64,000 nt of DNA from Mycolicibacter longobardus (GTDB taxonomy: Bacteria > Actinomycetota > Actinomycetes > Mycobacteriales > Mycobacteriaceae), in the NCBI RefSeq assembly GCF_002102265.1, contig NZ_LQPG01000057.1, positions 1 to 64,000 of the forward strand. The letters are read 5' to 3'. Below the pieces are notes generated by a model, which did not search any database, had not been told where the DNA came from, and saw only the letters and a list, made by a program, of their open reading frames with translations. A program made the translations under genes and the position numbers. This document shows positions 43,743 through 52,922 of this stretch, piece by piece. Numbering within the stretch: the stretch's first letter is position 1; each line of letters begins with the position of its first letter.

Positions 43743-45460
43743 CCACAGCGTTGACTCTGCGCTCACGGCGACGTTGTGCGAGAAGGGACCGCCCTGGACG
43801 CAGAGTCAACGGGGTGGCGACACTCGTGACGCTGGTGCTGGCCCTGAGCAGTTGCGAGGCCGTCGATATCACCGCCCCGGAGGGTGCGGCCGCCGTCGGC
43901 ACCGTCAGCGACATCAACCCGCAGGACCCGGAGACGCTGCGCGACGGCGGAAACCTGCGCCTGTCCATGATGCAGTTCCCGCCGAACTTCAACCCCTTGC
44001 ACATCGACGGCAACCTGGCCGAGAACGCCGCCATGCTCAAGGCCATGATGCCGCGGGCGTTCATCATCGGGCCGGACGGTTCGGCGACGGTGGACACCGA
44101 CTACTTCACCAGCGTGGAACTGACCGGCACCAACCCCCAAGTGGTCACCTACACGATCAATCCCAAGGCGGTGTGGAGCGACGGAACTCCGATCACCTGG
44201 AAGGACATCGCCAGCCAGATCCATGCCACCAGCGGCGCCGACAGCGGATTCGCGATCGCGACCACCAACGGCGCTGAACGGGTCGCCTCGGTGACCCGCG
44301 GCGCGGACGACCGGCAGGCCGTGATGCGGTTCGCCAAACCCTACGCGGAGTGGCGGGGCATGTTCGCCGGCAACTCGATGCTGTTGCCGGCCAGCATGAC
44401 CGGCGACCCGGAGACCTTCAACAAGGCCCAGCTGAGCAGGCCGGGCCCCTCGGCCGGACCGTTCGTGCTGTCCACCCTGGACCGCACCAGCCAGCGAATC
44501 ACCTTGACCCGCAACCCCGCCTGGTGGGGCAGACGGGCGAAGCTGGACACCATCACCTACCTGGTGCTCGACGATGCCGCCCGGATGCCGGCGCTGCAGA
44601 ACCACACCATCGACGCCACCGGGGTGGGCACCCTGGATCAGTTGACGATCGCGCGGCGCACCGAGGGCATCGCGATCCGCCGGGCGCCGACCCCGGCCTG
44701 GAACCACTTCACCTTCAACGGGGCGCCGGGCGCGATCCTGTCCGACAAGGCGTTGCGGCTGGCGGTCATGCGCGGCATCGACCGGACCACCATCGCCAAG
44801 GTCACCCAGCGCGGTCTGACCGCCGACCCGGTGGCGCTGAACAACCACATCTACGTCGCCGGCCAGGAGGGCTACCAGGACAACAGCACGGTGGTGGCCT
44901 ACGACCCGGACCGCGCCGCGCGCGAACTCGACGAACTCGGCTGGAAACTGCACGGGAAGTTCCGGGAGAAGGACGGCCGCCCCTTGGTGATCCGGCACCT
45001 GTTCTACGACGCCTCCAGCACCCGACAGTTCGCCCAGGTGGCCCAGCACAACCTGGCGCAGATCGGGGTCAAACTGCAGCTGGACGCCAAGGCCGGCGGT
45101 GGCTTCTTCACCGACTACGTCAACGTCGGCGACTTCGACATCGCCCAATTCAGTTGGGTGGGTGACGCTTTCCCGTTGGCGGGACTGAACCAGATCTCCG
45201 CCTCCTACGGCGAGGCGAACTTCGGCAAGATCGGCAGCCCGGAGATCGACGCGAAGATCGAGGAGACGCTGGAAGCCCTGGACCCGGCCGTGGCGCGGGC
45301 GCGGGCGAACGAAGTCGACACGCTGTTGTGGGAAGAAGGTTTCAGCCTGCCGCTGATCCAGACCACGGGCAACGTGGCGGTGCGCAGTTCGCTGGCGAAC
45401 TTCGGGGCGCCGGGCCTGGCCGATCTGGACTACACCGCGATCGGGTTCATGAAGGGGTGA
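43739..45460 (+). CDS. oppA: Oligopeptide-binding lipoprotein OppA
   Basis: Extracytoplasmic peptide-binding lipoprotein (573 residues, SBP family 5) that delivers peptides to OppBCD. The lipobox is LSSC with Cys39, after a hydrophobic core VATLVTLVLAL. The mature domain begins VGTVSDINPQDPETLRDGGN and contains the family signatures TYTINPKAVWSDGTPITW and YDPDRAARELDELGW. Residues 4-24 of the signal peptide are encoded by a 63-bp palindromic element (43749-43811) and are unusually arginine-rich. The ATG overlaps the oppD stop by 4 nt. Confidence 0.95.
   Translation: MTTALTLRSRRRCARRDRPGRRVNGVATLVTLVLALSSCEAVDITAPEGAAAVGTVSDINPQDPETLRDGGNLRLSMMQFPPNFNPLHIDGNLAENAAMLKAMMPRAFIIGPDGSATVDTDYFTSVELTGTNPQVVTYTINPKAVWSDGTPITWKDIASQIHATSGADSGFAIATTNGAERVASVTRGADDRQAVMRFAKPYAEWRGMFAGNSMLLPASMTGDPETFNKAQLSRPGPSAGPFVLSTLDRTSQRITLTRNPAWWGRRAKLDTITYLVLDDAARMPALQNHTIDATGVGTLDQLTIARRTEGIAIRRAPTPAWNHFTFNGAPGAILSDKALRLAVMRGIDRTTIAKVTQRGLTADPVALNNHIYVAGQEGYQDNSTVVAYDPDRAARELDELGWKLHGKFREKDGRPLVIRHLFYDASSTRQFAQVAQHNLAQIGVKLQLDAKAGGGFFTDYVNVGDFDIAQFSWVGDAFPLAGLNQISASYGEANFGKIGSPEIDAKIEETLEALDPAVARARANEVDTLLWEEGFSLPLIQTTGNVAVRSSLANFGAPGLADLDYTAIGFMKG
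43749..43811. repeat. 63-bp palindromic element inside the oppA signal-peptide region
   Basis: Perfect 13-bp inverted arms CGTTGACTCTGCG (43749-43761) and CGCAGAGTCAACG (43799-43811) enclose 37 nt. The whole element is 63 bp, a multiple of three, so it keeps the oppA frame open. It looks like a small non-autonomous repeat of the MITE/REP kind. No target-site duplication is obvious at its edges. Confidence 0.75.
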
Positions 45461-48076
45461 TCAGGCGCTCAGGTCGATGCGGTGCGCATCGGTGACGCTG
45501 CGGTAGCGGTCCGGGCTGCAGGTCAGCACGATCACCTGGCCCTGAGCGCCGACGGCATCGAAGACCGCGCCCATCTTCTCCAGCCGCTCCGGGTCGGTGA
45601 AGCCGAGGGCGTCATCGATCACCACCGGGACGCTGTCCTCCTTCGCGACCAGGGCTGCCCCGGCCAACCGGGTCAGGATGCCCAGCTGTTCCTTGGCGCC
45701 ACCGGACAATGACTCATACGGCACGGTGCGGCCACCGAGGGTGCGGGCGCAGATCTTGAGGTCGGTGTCGACCTCGACTTCGAAGTCGGCGCCGAACACG
45801 TGAGCGCCGAGCCGCTGGATCTCGACACGGAACGGTTCGACATAGCGCCGACGGGTGTCGTCGCGGTGACGGATGATCGTGGAACGCAACAGGGACGCCG
45901 CGCGAGCTCTCCGACCGATTCGATCATGTTCGGCCGCGGCGTGTTCCCGCGCGATCTGTGCGGCGTCCAGCTGGCCCCGGCGGCCCTGGGTGCCGAAGAC
46001 ACCGAGCTCGACCTCCACCTCGTGCAGCGCCCGGGCGGTCTCGGCGTGCCGGAGGTGCAATGCCTGTGCCGCTGCCTCGGCTGCGACGAGTTCGGCATCG
46101 ACGGCGTCGGGTGTCGCGGCGTCCAGCTGTTCGGACAGCTCGGTGACGCGCTGTTGCGCGATCCGCAACGCTTGCCGGTTCGATTCGACGGCGGTGGCCA
46201 GATCTTCGTCGCTGACCGCCGCCCGCTGTTCGGTCAGGCGCTGGGTGATGGCCTCCAGCTCGATCCGCTGCGTCGCCGCTTGGTCGCGGAGCAGCGTCAC
46301 CCGGGTGGCGGCCTCGGTGCGGCGGGCTGCGGCCTCGGAGACGGCCCGGCGACGAGTCTCGCAGTCGGCATCGGCCTGGGTGCGCAGTGCGTCGGCCGCG
46401 TCCCGTTCGGCGCGGGCACCCTCGGGTGTGATCCCGGCGGCAACCTCGCCGTGTTCGCCGCGCAGCTGCGTCAACCGGGCGCGCAGCGCCTCGACGTCAT
46501 CGTCGCCACGCAACGCCGCCAGGGCGGCGGTCAATTGGTCACGGCCGCCCTGGAGTTCGCGGCGCCGCTGGTCGGAACGGCGCGCCTGCGCCAGATCATC
46601 CACGCCGGCCGCCGCCAGGGCGTCGGCAAGTTCAGATTGTGCCGCAACGTGTTTGGTGTGGGCCTCCCGTGCACTGTCCCCCGGCCTGACCCGTACGCTC
46701 AGCAGGCCGGGCACCTGCACCTCGGTGCTGTCGGTGACGGACGCCGACCAGCTCTGGCCGGCCGGCAACCGGGTGTGCTCGCCGGCGATCAGGAGATCGA
46801 TGTCGGCGGCCGCGGTGAATTCCAGAGTCGCCGAGATCGCAGCCAGTGACGCCTGGGTCCGGTCGACGGCGGCTGCCGCGTCCTCGATCCGGCGCAGCGC
46901 CGACTCGGTCACGATGATCTCCGCCAGCTCTGCCGACACCTGCGCGAGCTCGCCCTCGGTGGCGTCGATGCGGGCGAGGCGGGCGGCCAGCCGGTCCGCC
47001 TCCTCCCGTGCTGCCAGCTGCTCGACGAGACGGCGCGTGGTCGCGGCGCGCTCGGTGGCGGAGGCCAGTGCCCGGGCAGCCTCGGATGCCTCGAGCTCGG
47101 CAGCCGTGACGTCGGCATCCGCGCCGACCTGCGCCTGAGTGGCTTCGGCAATCTCGTTGTCCAGCAGGCCAACCGTGGCCGTCCGGGATTCGAGGTCACC
47201 GAGCAGCCGCTGCCTGTAGGTGTGGCCGGATTCGGCTGCGGCACCGGTGGCTTCGGCGGCAGCGGCCACCAGCTGTGCGTCGCGCAGTTGGTCCCGCAGG
47301 GCCGCGATGGTGGCGCCGGCGACCTGCGCGGCGCTGTGCCGGGCATCAGCGGCAACCTGATCCTCGGTCAACCGGGCCAACTGCTCGGACAGCCCGGCGT
47401 GCCGGGCCACTCGTTCCTCGACCTCGGCGAGCAGCTCGGCGCAGCGCGCGACCTCTGCCTCGGCGTCGGCCAGCGCGGAGATGGCGGCCGCCCACTCCCC
47501 CGTGGGACGTCCGGTCGCGGTGAAGTAGCGCGCGTATTCGGCGTCGATCCGTTCGACGAGAATGGGTTCGGTTCCGCTGAGGGTGACGGTGTCACCGGCG
47601 GCGACATCGAGCGCCCGGGACAGCGCATCGCATCCGGAAAGATCCACCGCCGCGGTCGACGCCGCCTGCAGCACCCGCTGGGCCTGCCACAGTCCGGTGT
47701 CCATGGTCTCATCCAGCATGGCGCGAACCCGTTCATGCGCCTCATCCCCGGTGAGCTGCTCACGACGCGGCTCCAGCACCGTCAGCTGTGTCCGAGGCGC
47801 CTTGTGGAACCGCTTGTGATAGACGAAACGGTAAGGGCCGGTGCTGATTTCAGCGGTGACCTCAGCGCCGACGTCGGCGTGGGTCGGCTTGACCTGTTTG
47901 ACATCCTTCTTGGCGGAGCGGTCCTTGGACTCCAGCAAGAGGTCCAGCGCCTCGATCATCGAGGACTTTCCGATCTCATTGGCGCCGGACACCACCACCA
48001 CGCCGTGATCGGGGAAGTCGATCTCCCGGTGCGCCACACCGCGATAGTTGGTCAAGACCAACCGGTGCAACCTCAT
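45461..48076 (-). CDS. SbcC/Rad50-like ATPase without a zinc hook (Rv1278-like)
   Basis: An 871-residue SMC-type ATPase. The N-terminus MRLHRLVLTNYRGVAHREID leads to Walker A SGANEIGKSS; a long Ala/Glu/Arg-rich coiled coil occupies about residues 200-720; the C-terminus has the ABC signature LSGGAKEQLGIL and Walker B VPVVIDDALGFTD. There is no CxxC zinc-hook motif in the coiled coil, unlike true Rad50 or SbcC. It overlaps the SbcD-like gene by 4 nt, so the two form a complex-like pair. A role in DNA-end processing or nucleoid surveillance is inferred from family only. Confidence 0.9.
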   Translation of the reverse strand: MRLHRLVLTNYRGVAHREIDFPDHGVVVVSGANEIGKSSMIEALDLLLESKDRSAKKDVKQVKPTHADVGAEVTAEISTGPYRFVYHKRFHKAPRTQLTVLEPRREQLTGDEAHERVRAMLDETMDTGLWQAQRVLQAASTAAVDLSGCDALSRALDVAAGDTVTLSGTEPILVERIDAEYARYFTATGRPTGEWAAAISALADAEAEVARCAELLAEVEERVARHAGLSEQLARLTEDQVAADARHSAAQVAGATIAALRDQLRDAQLVAAAAEATGAAAESGHTYRQRLLGDLESRTATVGLLDNEIAEATQAQVGADADVTAAELEASEAARALASATERAATTRRLVEQLAAREEADRLAARLARIDATEGELAQVSAELAEIIVTESALRRIEDAAAAVDRTQASLAAISATLEFTAAADIDLLIAGEHTRLPAGQSWSASVTDSTEVQVPGLLSVRVRPGDSAREAHTKHVAAQSELADALAAAGVDDLAQARRSDQRRRELQGGRDQLTAALAALRGDDDVEALRARLTQLRGEHGEVAAGITPEGARAERDAADALRTQADADCETRRRAVSEAAARRTEAATRVTLLRDQAATQRIELEAITQRLTEQRAAVSDEDLATAVESNRQALRIAQQRVTELSEQLDAATPDAVDAELVAAEAAAQALHLRHAETARALHEVEVELGVFGTQGRRGQLDAAQIAREHAAAEHDRIGRRARAASLLRSTIIRHRDDTRRRYVEPFRVEIQRLGAHVFGADFEVEVDTDLKICARTLGGRTVPYESLSGGAKEQLGILTRLAGAALVAKEDSVPVVIDDALGFTDPERLEKMGAVFDAVGAQGQVIVLTCSPDRYRSVTDAHRIDLSA

Positions 48077-49218
48077 GCCGCACCTCGATCGACGAGCCGC
48101 AGCAGCAGCGCCAGCGCGGCGTGGGCGTCGTCTGCGACGCCGGTGTCGCCGCCGCGTGCCGTGGCGACCAACTCCGCAACGGCGTCGGCCGCGAAACCGC
48201 CGATCCCGAGGTCGGTGAACTCGCCGTCGACGGGGACCACCACCAGGTCGGTGTGGCGTTTCCAGGTGCCCACCCAGGCGAACAACCGCGAGTATCGGTC
48301 CAGGCAGGCGTCCAGCGCGGCCCGGTCGGTGACACTGAGCGAACCCGTCAGCGCCAGCCGGACCACGGTGCGTCCTTTGTCCGGCAGTTGGTCGAGGTTG
48401 ATGTCCAGATCGGCGACGTCACGATCGGTGTCGAGTTGGCGCTGCAGCGTCAGGAAGCGCCATCGGCCGATGTGCCGGGAGTCGACGCTGACCGCGCCGT
48501 CGGCCTCATCGATGTCGACGACCAGCACGTGGCCCGGGTCGGACTCGATGTCGTCAAAGTTGGTGACCTCGGGTGAACCGGAGTACCAGATCCGACCCGT
48601 TGCCCCCACCTGGGTGCGAGAGTGCTTGTCCCCCAAGGCGACGTAGTGGATCACGCCGCGAGACAGCGCGTCCTCAAGTGCTGTCAGTCGGATCAGCGCC
48701 GGGTTGCTCGTATCGGGGTCGAGGACGTCGATGCCGCCGTGGGCGACCAGGATCCGGGTGGTGCCGTCCGCGGGCAAACCGTCAAGCACGGCGGCCGCCA
48801 GATCGCCGGTGGGGCGCTTGGACCGCCACGGCGCGGCGACGATCTCAAGGCCCGGGCGTACCCGGTGCACCCCGGCGGCGTCGAGCACCACGACATTGTC
48901 GGGGCATTCGGCGGTGAACAACGCGCTGGTGTAGACCGACGCAGCATCCAGCGGATCGTGGTTTCCGGGCAGCAGGTAGACCGGGATCCCGATGGTGCGC
49001 ATGGCCTCCAGAGACTGGCTGATGATCTCCGGGGCGAGCTGGTTGTCCTCGAACGCGTCGCCGGCGACGACGACGAACTCCGCCCCCGCCTCGGCCGCCA
49101 AGGTTCCCAGCCCGGCCACCGCATCGCGCCGGGCCCCCGAGTAGCGCGGCTGGGCGTCACCGGACAGGAAGTGCCGGGTCATGCCGAGCTGCCAGTCGGC
49201 GGTGTGCACGAATCGCAT
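48073..49218 (-). CDS. SbcD/Mre11-like metallophosphoesterase (Rv1277-like)
   Basis: A 381-residue calcineurin-like nuclease-type phosphoesterase. The metal-binding motifs are HTADWQLG near the N-terminus, GDAFEDNQL, GNHDPLD, and the HGG and GDKH motifs. It begins at the ATG 49216-49218 (MRFVHTADWQ). It is the upstream partner of the SbcC-like gene. As for its partner, a double-strand DNA repair role is likely but unproven. Confidence 0.9.
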   Translation of the reverse strand: MRFVHTADWQLGMTRHFLSGDAQPRYSGARRDAVAGLGTLAAEAGAEFVVVAGDAFEDNQLAPEIISQSLEAMRTIGIPVYLLPGNHDPLDAASVYTSALFTAECPDNVVVLDAAGVHRVRPGLEIVAAPWRSKRPTGDLAAAVLDGLPADGTTRILVAHGGIDVLDPDTSNPALIRLTALEDALSRGVIHYVALGDKHSRTQVGATGRIWYSGSPEVTNFDDIESDPGHVLVVDIDEADGAVSVDSRHIGRWRFLTLQRQLDTDRDVADLDINLDQLPDKGRTVVRLALTGSLSVTDRAALDACLDRYSRLFAWVGTWKRHTDLVVVPVDGEFTDLGIGGFAADAVAELVATARGGDTGVADDAHAALALLLRLVDRGAA

Positions 49219-49426
49219 GTCGGTCCTGTCCTTTCCACCGGCTGCCGGCCGGGCATCGCGAGTGTATGGCCGGCCACCGACAAGACCGCGGACCTTGATC
49301 GGCAGGTCCGGGCGCACGATCCACGGTCCGACCCCGTGCGTCACACCCGGCACTTCAGCATCGCGGGTAGCAGGGTGCGAGGAATTTCAGAACGATGGCG
49401 CATCCGAGCCACCTACCCTGGAACGG

Positions 49427-49936
49427 GTGAGCTCTCACCGCACCCTCATCCTGTTGCGGCACGCGAAGTCGGACTATCCGCCGGGCGTGGCCGATCACGA
49501 CCGGCCGTTGGCGCCACGCGGCATCCGGGAAGCCGGGCTGGCCGGGGACTGGTTGCGCACCAACGCGCCCGGTATCGACCAGGTGCTGTGCTCGACGGCG
49601 ACCCGAACCCGGAACACCTTGGAGTGCGCCGGAATCGACGCGCCGGTCAGTTACCTGCCACAGCTCTACGATGCCGCACCGGGAACGGTCATCGCCGCGA
49701 TCAACGAGGTTCAGGACGATGTTCGCACACTGCTGGTGATCGGACACGAACCCGCGATGTCACTGGTAGCCCTCGGCCTGGCCGGCGCCGAGGGAACCAA
49801 CCAGGCTGCAGCCGAGCAGATTTCGTTGAAGTTCCCGACGTCGTCGCTGGCGTTGCTGCAGGCGAAAGGCCGCTGGGAGCACCTCGAACTCGGCAGCGCG
49901 GCGCTGGTCGGCTTTCATATCGCACGCCGAGGATGA
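49427..49936 (+). CDS. SixA-like histidine phosphatase (Rv1276c-like)
   Basis: A 169-residue histidine phosphatase with the RHG-type motif LILLRHAKSDYPPG (His12 catalytic) and the second histidine in LVIGHEPAMS. SixA of E. coli dephosphorylates phosphohistidine in a signalling protein; whether this one does so is unknown. The GTG at 49427 gives the family N-terminus. It is divergent from the SbcD-like gene and converges with lprC, 22 nt between stops. Confidence 0.88.
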   Translation: MSSHRTLILLRHAKSDYPPGVADHDRPLAPRGIREAGLAGDWLRTNAPGIDQVLCSTATRTRNTLECAGIDAPVSYLPQLYDAAPGTVIAAINEVQDDVRTLLVIGHEPAMSLVALGLAGAEGTNQAAAEQISLKFPTSSLALLQAKGRWEHLELGSAALVGFHIARRG

Positions 49937-49958
49937 ACTACTCAGTTCGACTGGAGAC

Positions 49959-50504
49959 TCAGGAATTCGTCGCTAGCGTGAGTTCCATCAGCTTGAGGGC
50001 CTGCTCGCACGCGTCGATCCCGGGGGCCTGCGGGTTGACCCACCAGCCCACCACTCCGGCGGCGTCACTGGCCACCCCGCACGAGCCGTTGGGGTCGGCA
50101 GGCCGCATCACGATCGAGGGCACACCCACAATGGTCTTGTTCTCGATCTGATACTGCAGGAACTCGGCCACCTTGCGCTCGTTGTCCAGGCTGCCCTGCT
50201 CGAACCAGAACCGGGTGATGTCGATCAGCCCGGCGGGGTTGGCGGCCTGCCAGCGACAGATGGCGCCGACGAAGGTGCTCTGGATGTCCAGCGGGTCAGC
50301 CCCCACCGTCTTGGCCAAGATGTCCGTGGTCAGCACCTCGCACTCCTTGAGCAGGTTCGGATACTGCCGCTCGGAGTTGTTGTTGCGCTGCGTGTCCCCC
50401 GCGCCCGCCTTGACCGCGGTGCCGCCCACCTCACGCGAGCAGCCGGTCAAGCTGATCAGTACCGCCAACACCGCGACGGCACTGGCCAGAATCCGGCGGT
50501 TCAT
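49959..50504 (-). CDS. lprC: Lipoprotein LprC
   Basis: A 181-residue DUF3558-family lipoprotein: signal MNRRILASAVAVLAVLISL, lipobox LTGC (Cys22). The mature part has conserved cysteines in LLKECEVL, GAICRWQA, NGSCGVAS and IDACEQAL and matches my memory of M. tuberculosis LprC closely (AKTVGADPLDIQSTFVGAIC). The ATG overlaps the lprB stop by 4 nt. Function unknown; it is surface-exposed by family. Confidence 0.93.
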   Translation of the reverse strand: MNRRILASAVAVLAVLISLTGCSREVGGTAVKAGAGDTQRNNNSERQYPNLLKECEVLTTDILAKTVGADPLDIQSTFVGAICRWQAANPAGLIDITRFWFEQGSLDNERKVAEFLQYQIENKTIVGVPSIVMRPADPNGSCGVASDAAGVVGWWVNPQAPGIDACEQALKLMELTLATNS

Positions 50505-51058
50505 TTGGCGTTCGCAATCGACTGGCGAGTCAGCTCTTTGGCGACGTCGCACGGGTCGGGGAACGGCTTCTGGGCGAAACTCACCGACCACTCGATGAAG
50601 TCATCCTTGAACTGGATGCCGACCTCGCACAGGTTGTCGCCCATGGTCGGTGCGGTGCCGATAGCGATGAAACCGCTGTGGCCGTCGATGTTGATGTCCT
50701 CCACGGAAGTCCGTGACACCTCCTCGGTCTTGCGCTCGCGCCCGATGGGACTGCCGCGATACCAGGAGAAGGAGAAGTGTGGGCCCATGATCCCGCCGCG
50801 GGCCAGCCACTGGCAGCCCACCGAGTTCTGAGCGGTGTTGACCAGCCCGGACACCCTGGTCAGGTTGGTGACGGTCTCATCGCTGACGCCGCCGCACTGC
50901 GGGAACGACGGGCCGTGGTTGCTCTGCTCGGAATTCGGCGCCGACGACTGGCCGGACTGAGCTTCGGTCGAGCCGGAGTCGGAACATCCGGCGACCATCG
51001 GGATCACGGTGGCGACCACCAGGGCCGGGACCGTCAGTTTGAGCCGCACAGGATGCAC
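50501..51058 (-). CDS. lprB: Lipoprotein LprB
   Basis: A 185-residue DUF3558-family lipoprotein with a signal ending in the lipobox VAGC and the same cysteine plan as LprC (QCGGVSDE, VGCQWLA, LCEVGIQF, PCDVAKEL). The GTG at 51056-51058 gives the length of the M. tuberculosis protein; a second GTG 9 nt downstream is possible. It is translationally coupled to lprC and divergent from the ABC exporter pair (112 nt between starts). Confidence 0.93.
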   Translation of the reverse strand: MHPVRLKLTVPALVVATVIPMVAGCSDSGSTEAQSGQSSAPNSEQSNHGPSFPQCGGVSDETVTNLTRVSGLVNTAQNSVGCQWLARGGIMGPHFSFSWYRGSPIGRERKTEEVSRTSVEDINIDGHSGFIAIGTAPTMGDNLCEVGIQFKDDFIEWSVSFAQKPFPDPCDVAKELTRQSIANAK

Positions 51059-51170
51059 TGTAGCGGCACCATCGCCGCTCAACCACGACACACGGGTTGA
51101 CCTGATGATTTGTGTCGCCGTGTGTCGCCACAGCAGCGCCGGGACCGCACGGGTGTGCGACAGTAAGCCC

Positions 51171-52922
51171 ATGCTTCTGGCGCTGCTGCGCTGCTACATC
51201 AGGCCGTATCGCCGGCCGGTCGCCGCGGTGATGACGCTGCAGCTGATCAGCACGCTGGCCTCGCTGTACCTGCCGACCCTCAACGCCTCGATCATCGACG
51301 ACGGAGTGGTCCGCGGCGACACCGCGGTCATCACCCGGCTCGGCGCGGTGATGCTCGCCGTCACCGGCCTGCAGGTGCTGTGCGCCGTCGCCGCCGTCTA
51401 CTTCGGGGCGCGCACCGGGACCGGCTTCGGCCGCGACCTGCGCCGCGCGGTGTTCACCCAGGTGATCCGGTTCTCCGAACGCGAGACCACCCGGTTCGGA
51501 ACGCCGACCCTGTTGATCCGCACCATCAACGACGTCCGTCAGATCCAACTGGTGGTGCAGTTGAGCGCCACCGTGCTGGTCGCCGCACCGATCATGGGCG
51601 TCGGCGGGGTGCTGATGGCGGTGCACCAGGACGCCGGGCTGGCCTGGCTGCTGGCGGTCAGCGTGCCGGCGCTGGCGCTGGCCAACTACCTGATCGTGGC
51701 ACGCATGCTGCCGCTGTTCCGCCGCATGCAGATGCTGATCGACAACATCAGCCGGGTGCTGCGCGATCAGCTCACCGGGATCCGGGTGATCCGTGCGTTC
51801 GCCCGTGAAGCACACGAGCGCGACCGGTTCGCCCAGGCCAACGCGGCATTGCAGGACGCGTCGCTGACCGTCGGCAACCTGCAGGCGCTGATGCTGCCGG
51901 CCACCACGCTGATCATCAACGCCTCCAGCGTCGCGCTGATCTGGTTCGGCGGACTGCGCATCGACGCCGGGCAGATGCAGGTCGGGTCGCTGATCGCGTT
52001 CCTGTCCTATTTCATGCAGATCCTGATGGCCGTGCTGATGGCCACCATGGTCCTGGCGATCCTGCCGCGTGCCTCGGTATGCGCCGAGCGGATCTCCGAG
52101 GTGCTGTCCACCGAGCCGGCCGTCAGCGCCCCGCTGAACCCGGTGTCACCGGTGTCAAACACGGGCGAGGTCCGGCTGACCGGCGTCGGCTTCCGCTATC
52201 CCGGCGCCGACCGCTCGGTGCTGCAGGACGTTTCGCTGACCGCACTGCCCGGCAGCACCACCGCGGTGGTCGGTTCCACCGGATCGGGAAAGTCGACCCT
52301 GGTGTCGCTGATCTGCCGGCTGCGTGACGTGACCGACGGCGCGGTGCTCATCGACGGCGTGGACGTGCGCGACCGCGACCCGGAGGCACTGTGGTCGGGC
52401 ATCGGGCTGGTGCCGCAGCGCGGCTACCTGTTCTCCGGCACCGTTGCCGACAACCTGCGCTACGGCGCCCCGGCAGGGGTGACGGTCAGCGACGAGCAGA
52501 TGTGGGAGGCGCTGCGGGTGGCCGCCGCCGACGATTTCGTGGCGGCCCACTCCGACGGGCTGGCGATGCCGGTGGCCCAGGGCGGGATCAATCTGTCCGG
52601 CGGACAGCGGCAACGGCTGGCGATCGCGCGGGCGGTGATCCGCCGGCCACCGATCTACCTGTTCGACGACGCGTTCTCCGCGTTGGACACCCGTACCGAC
52701 GCTGCCGTGCGCGCGGCGCTGCGGAAGGTGGCCGCCGACGCGACGGTGATCATCGTGGCGCAGCGCATCTCGACGGTCACCCAGGCCGATCAGGTGATCG
52801 TCATCGACGACGGCCGCGTCGTCGGCGCAGGCACGCACCAGCAGTTGCTGTCCGACTGCCCCACCTACGCCGAATTCGCCGAATCCCAGTCGGTTTCCGC
52901 CGGGGTAGGTGGCCCGCCGTGA
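51171..52922 (+). CDS. ABC exporter half-transporter, degenerate-site subunit (Rv1273c-like)
   Basis: A 583-residue type IV ABC exporter half: six membrane helices (residues about 15-310) and a nucleotide-binding domain with Walker A GSTGSGKST (Lys374) and signature LSGGQRQRL. In Walker B (YLFDDAFSALD) the catalytic glutamate is replaced by Asp500, so its ATP site is expected to be weakly active. It pairs with the next gene, which it overlaps by 4 nt. The substrate is unknown; lipids or peptides are plausible. Confidence 0.93.
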   Translation: MLLALLRCYIRPYRRPVAAVMTLQLISTLASLYLPTLNASIIDDGVVRGDTAVITRLGAVMLAVTGLQVLCAVAAVYFGARTGTGFGRDLRRAVFTQVIRFSERETTRFGTPTLLIRTINDVRQIQLVVQLSATVLVAAPIMGVGGVLMAVHQDAGLAWLLAVSVPALALANYLIVARMLPLFRRMQMLIDNISRVLRDQLTGIRVIRAFAREAHERDRFAQANAALQDASLTVGNLQALMLPATTLIINASSVALIWFGGLRIDAGQMQVGSLIAFLSYFMQILMAVLMATMVLAILPRASVCAERISEVLSTEPAVSAPLNPVSPVSNTGEVRLTGVGFRYPGADRSVLQDVSLTALPGSTTAVVGSTGSGKSTLVSLICRLRDVTDGAVLIDGVDVRDRDPEALWSGIGLVPQRGYLFSGTVADNLRYGAPAGVTVSDEQMWEALRVAAADDFVAAHSDGLAMPVAQGGINLSGGQRQRLAIARAVIRRPPIYLFDDAFSALDTRTDAAVRAALRKVAADATVIIVAQRISTVTQADQVIVIDDGRVVGAGTHQQLLSDCPTYAEFAESQSVSAGVGGPP

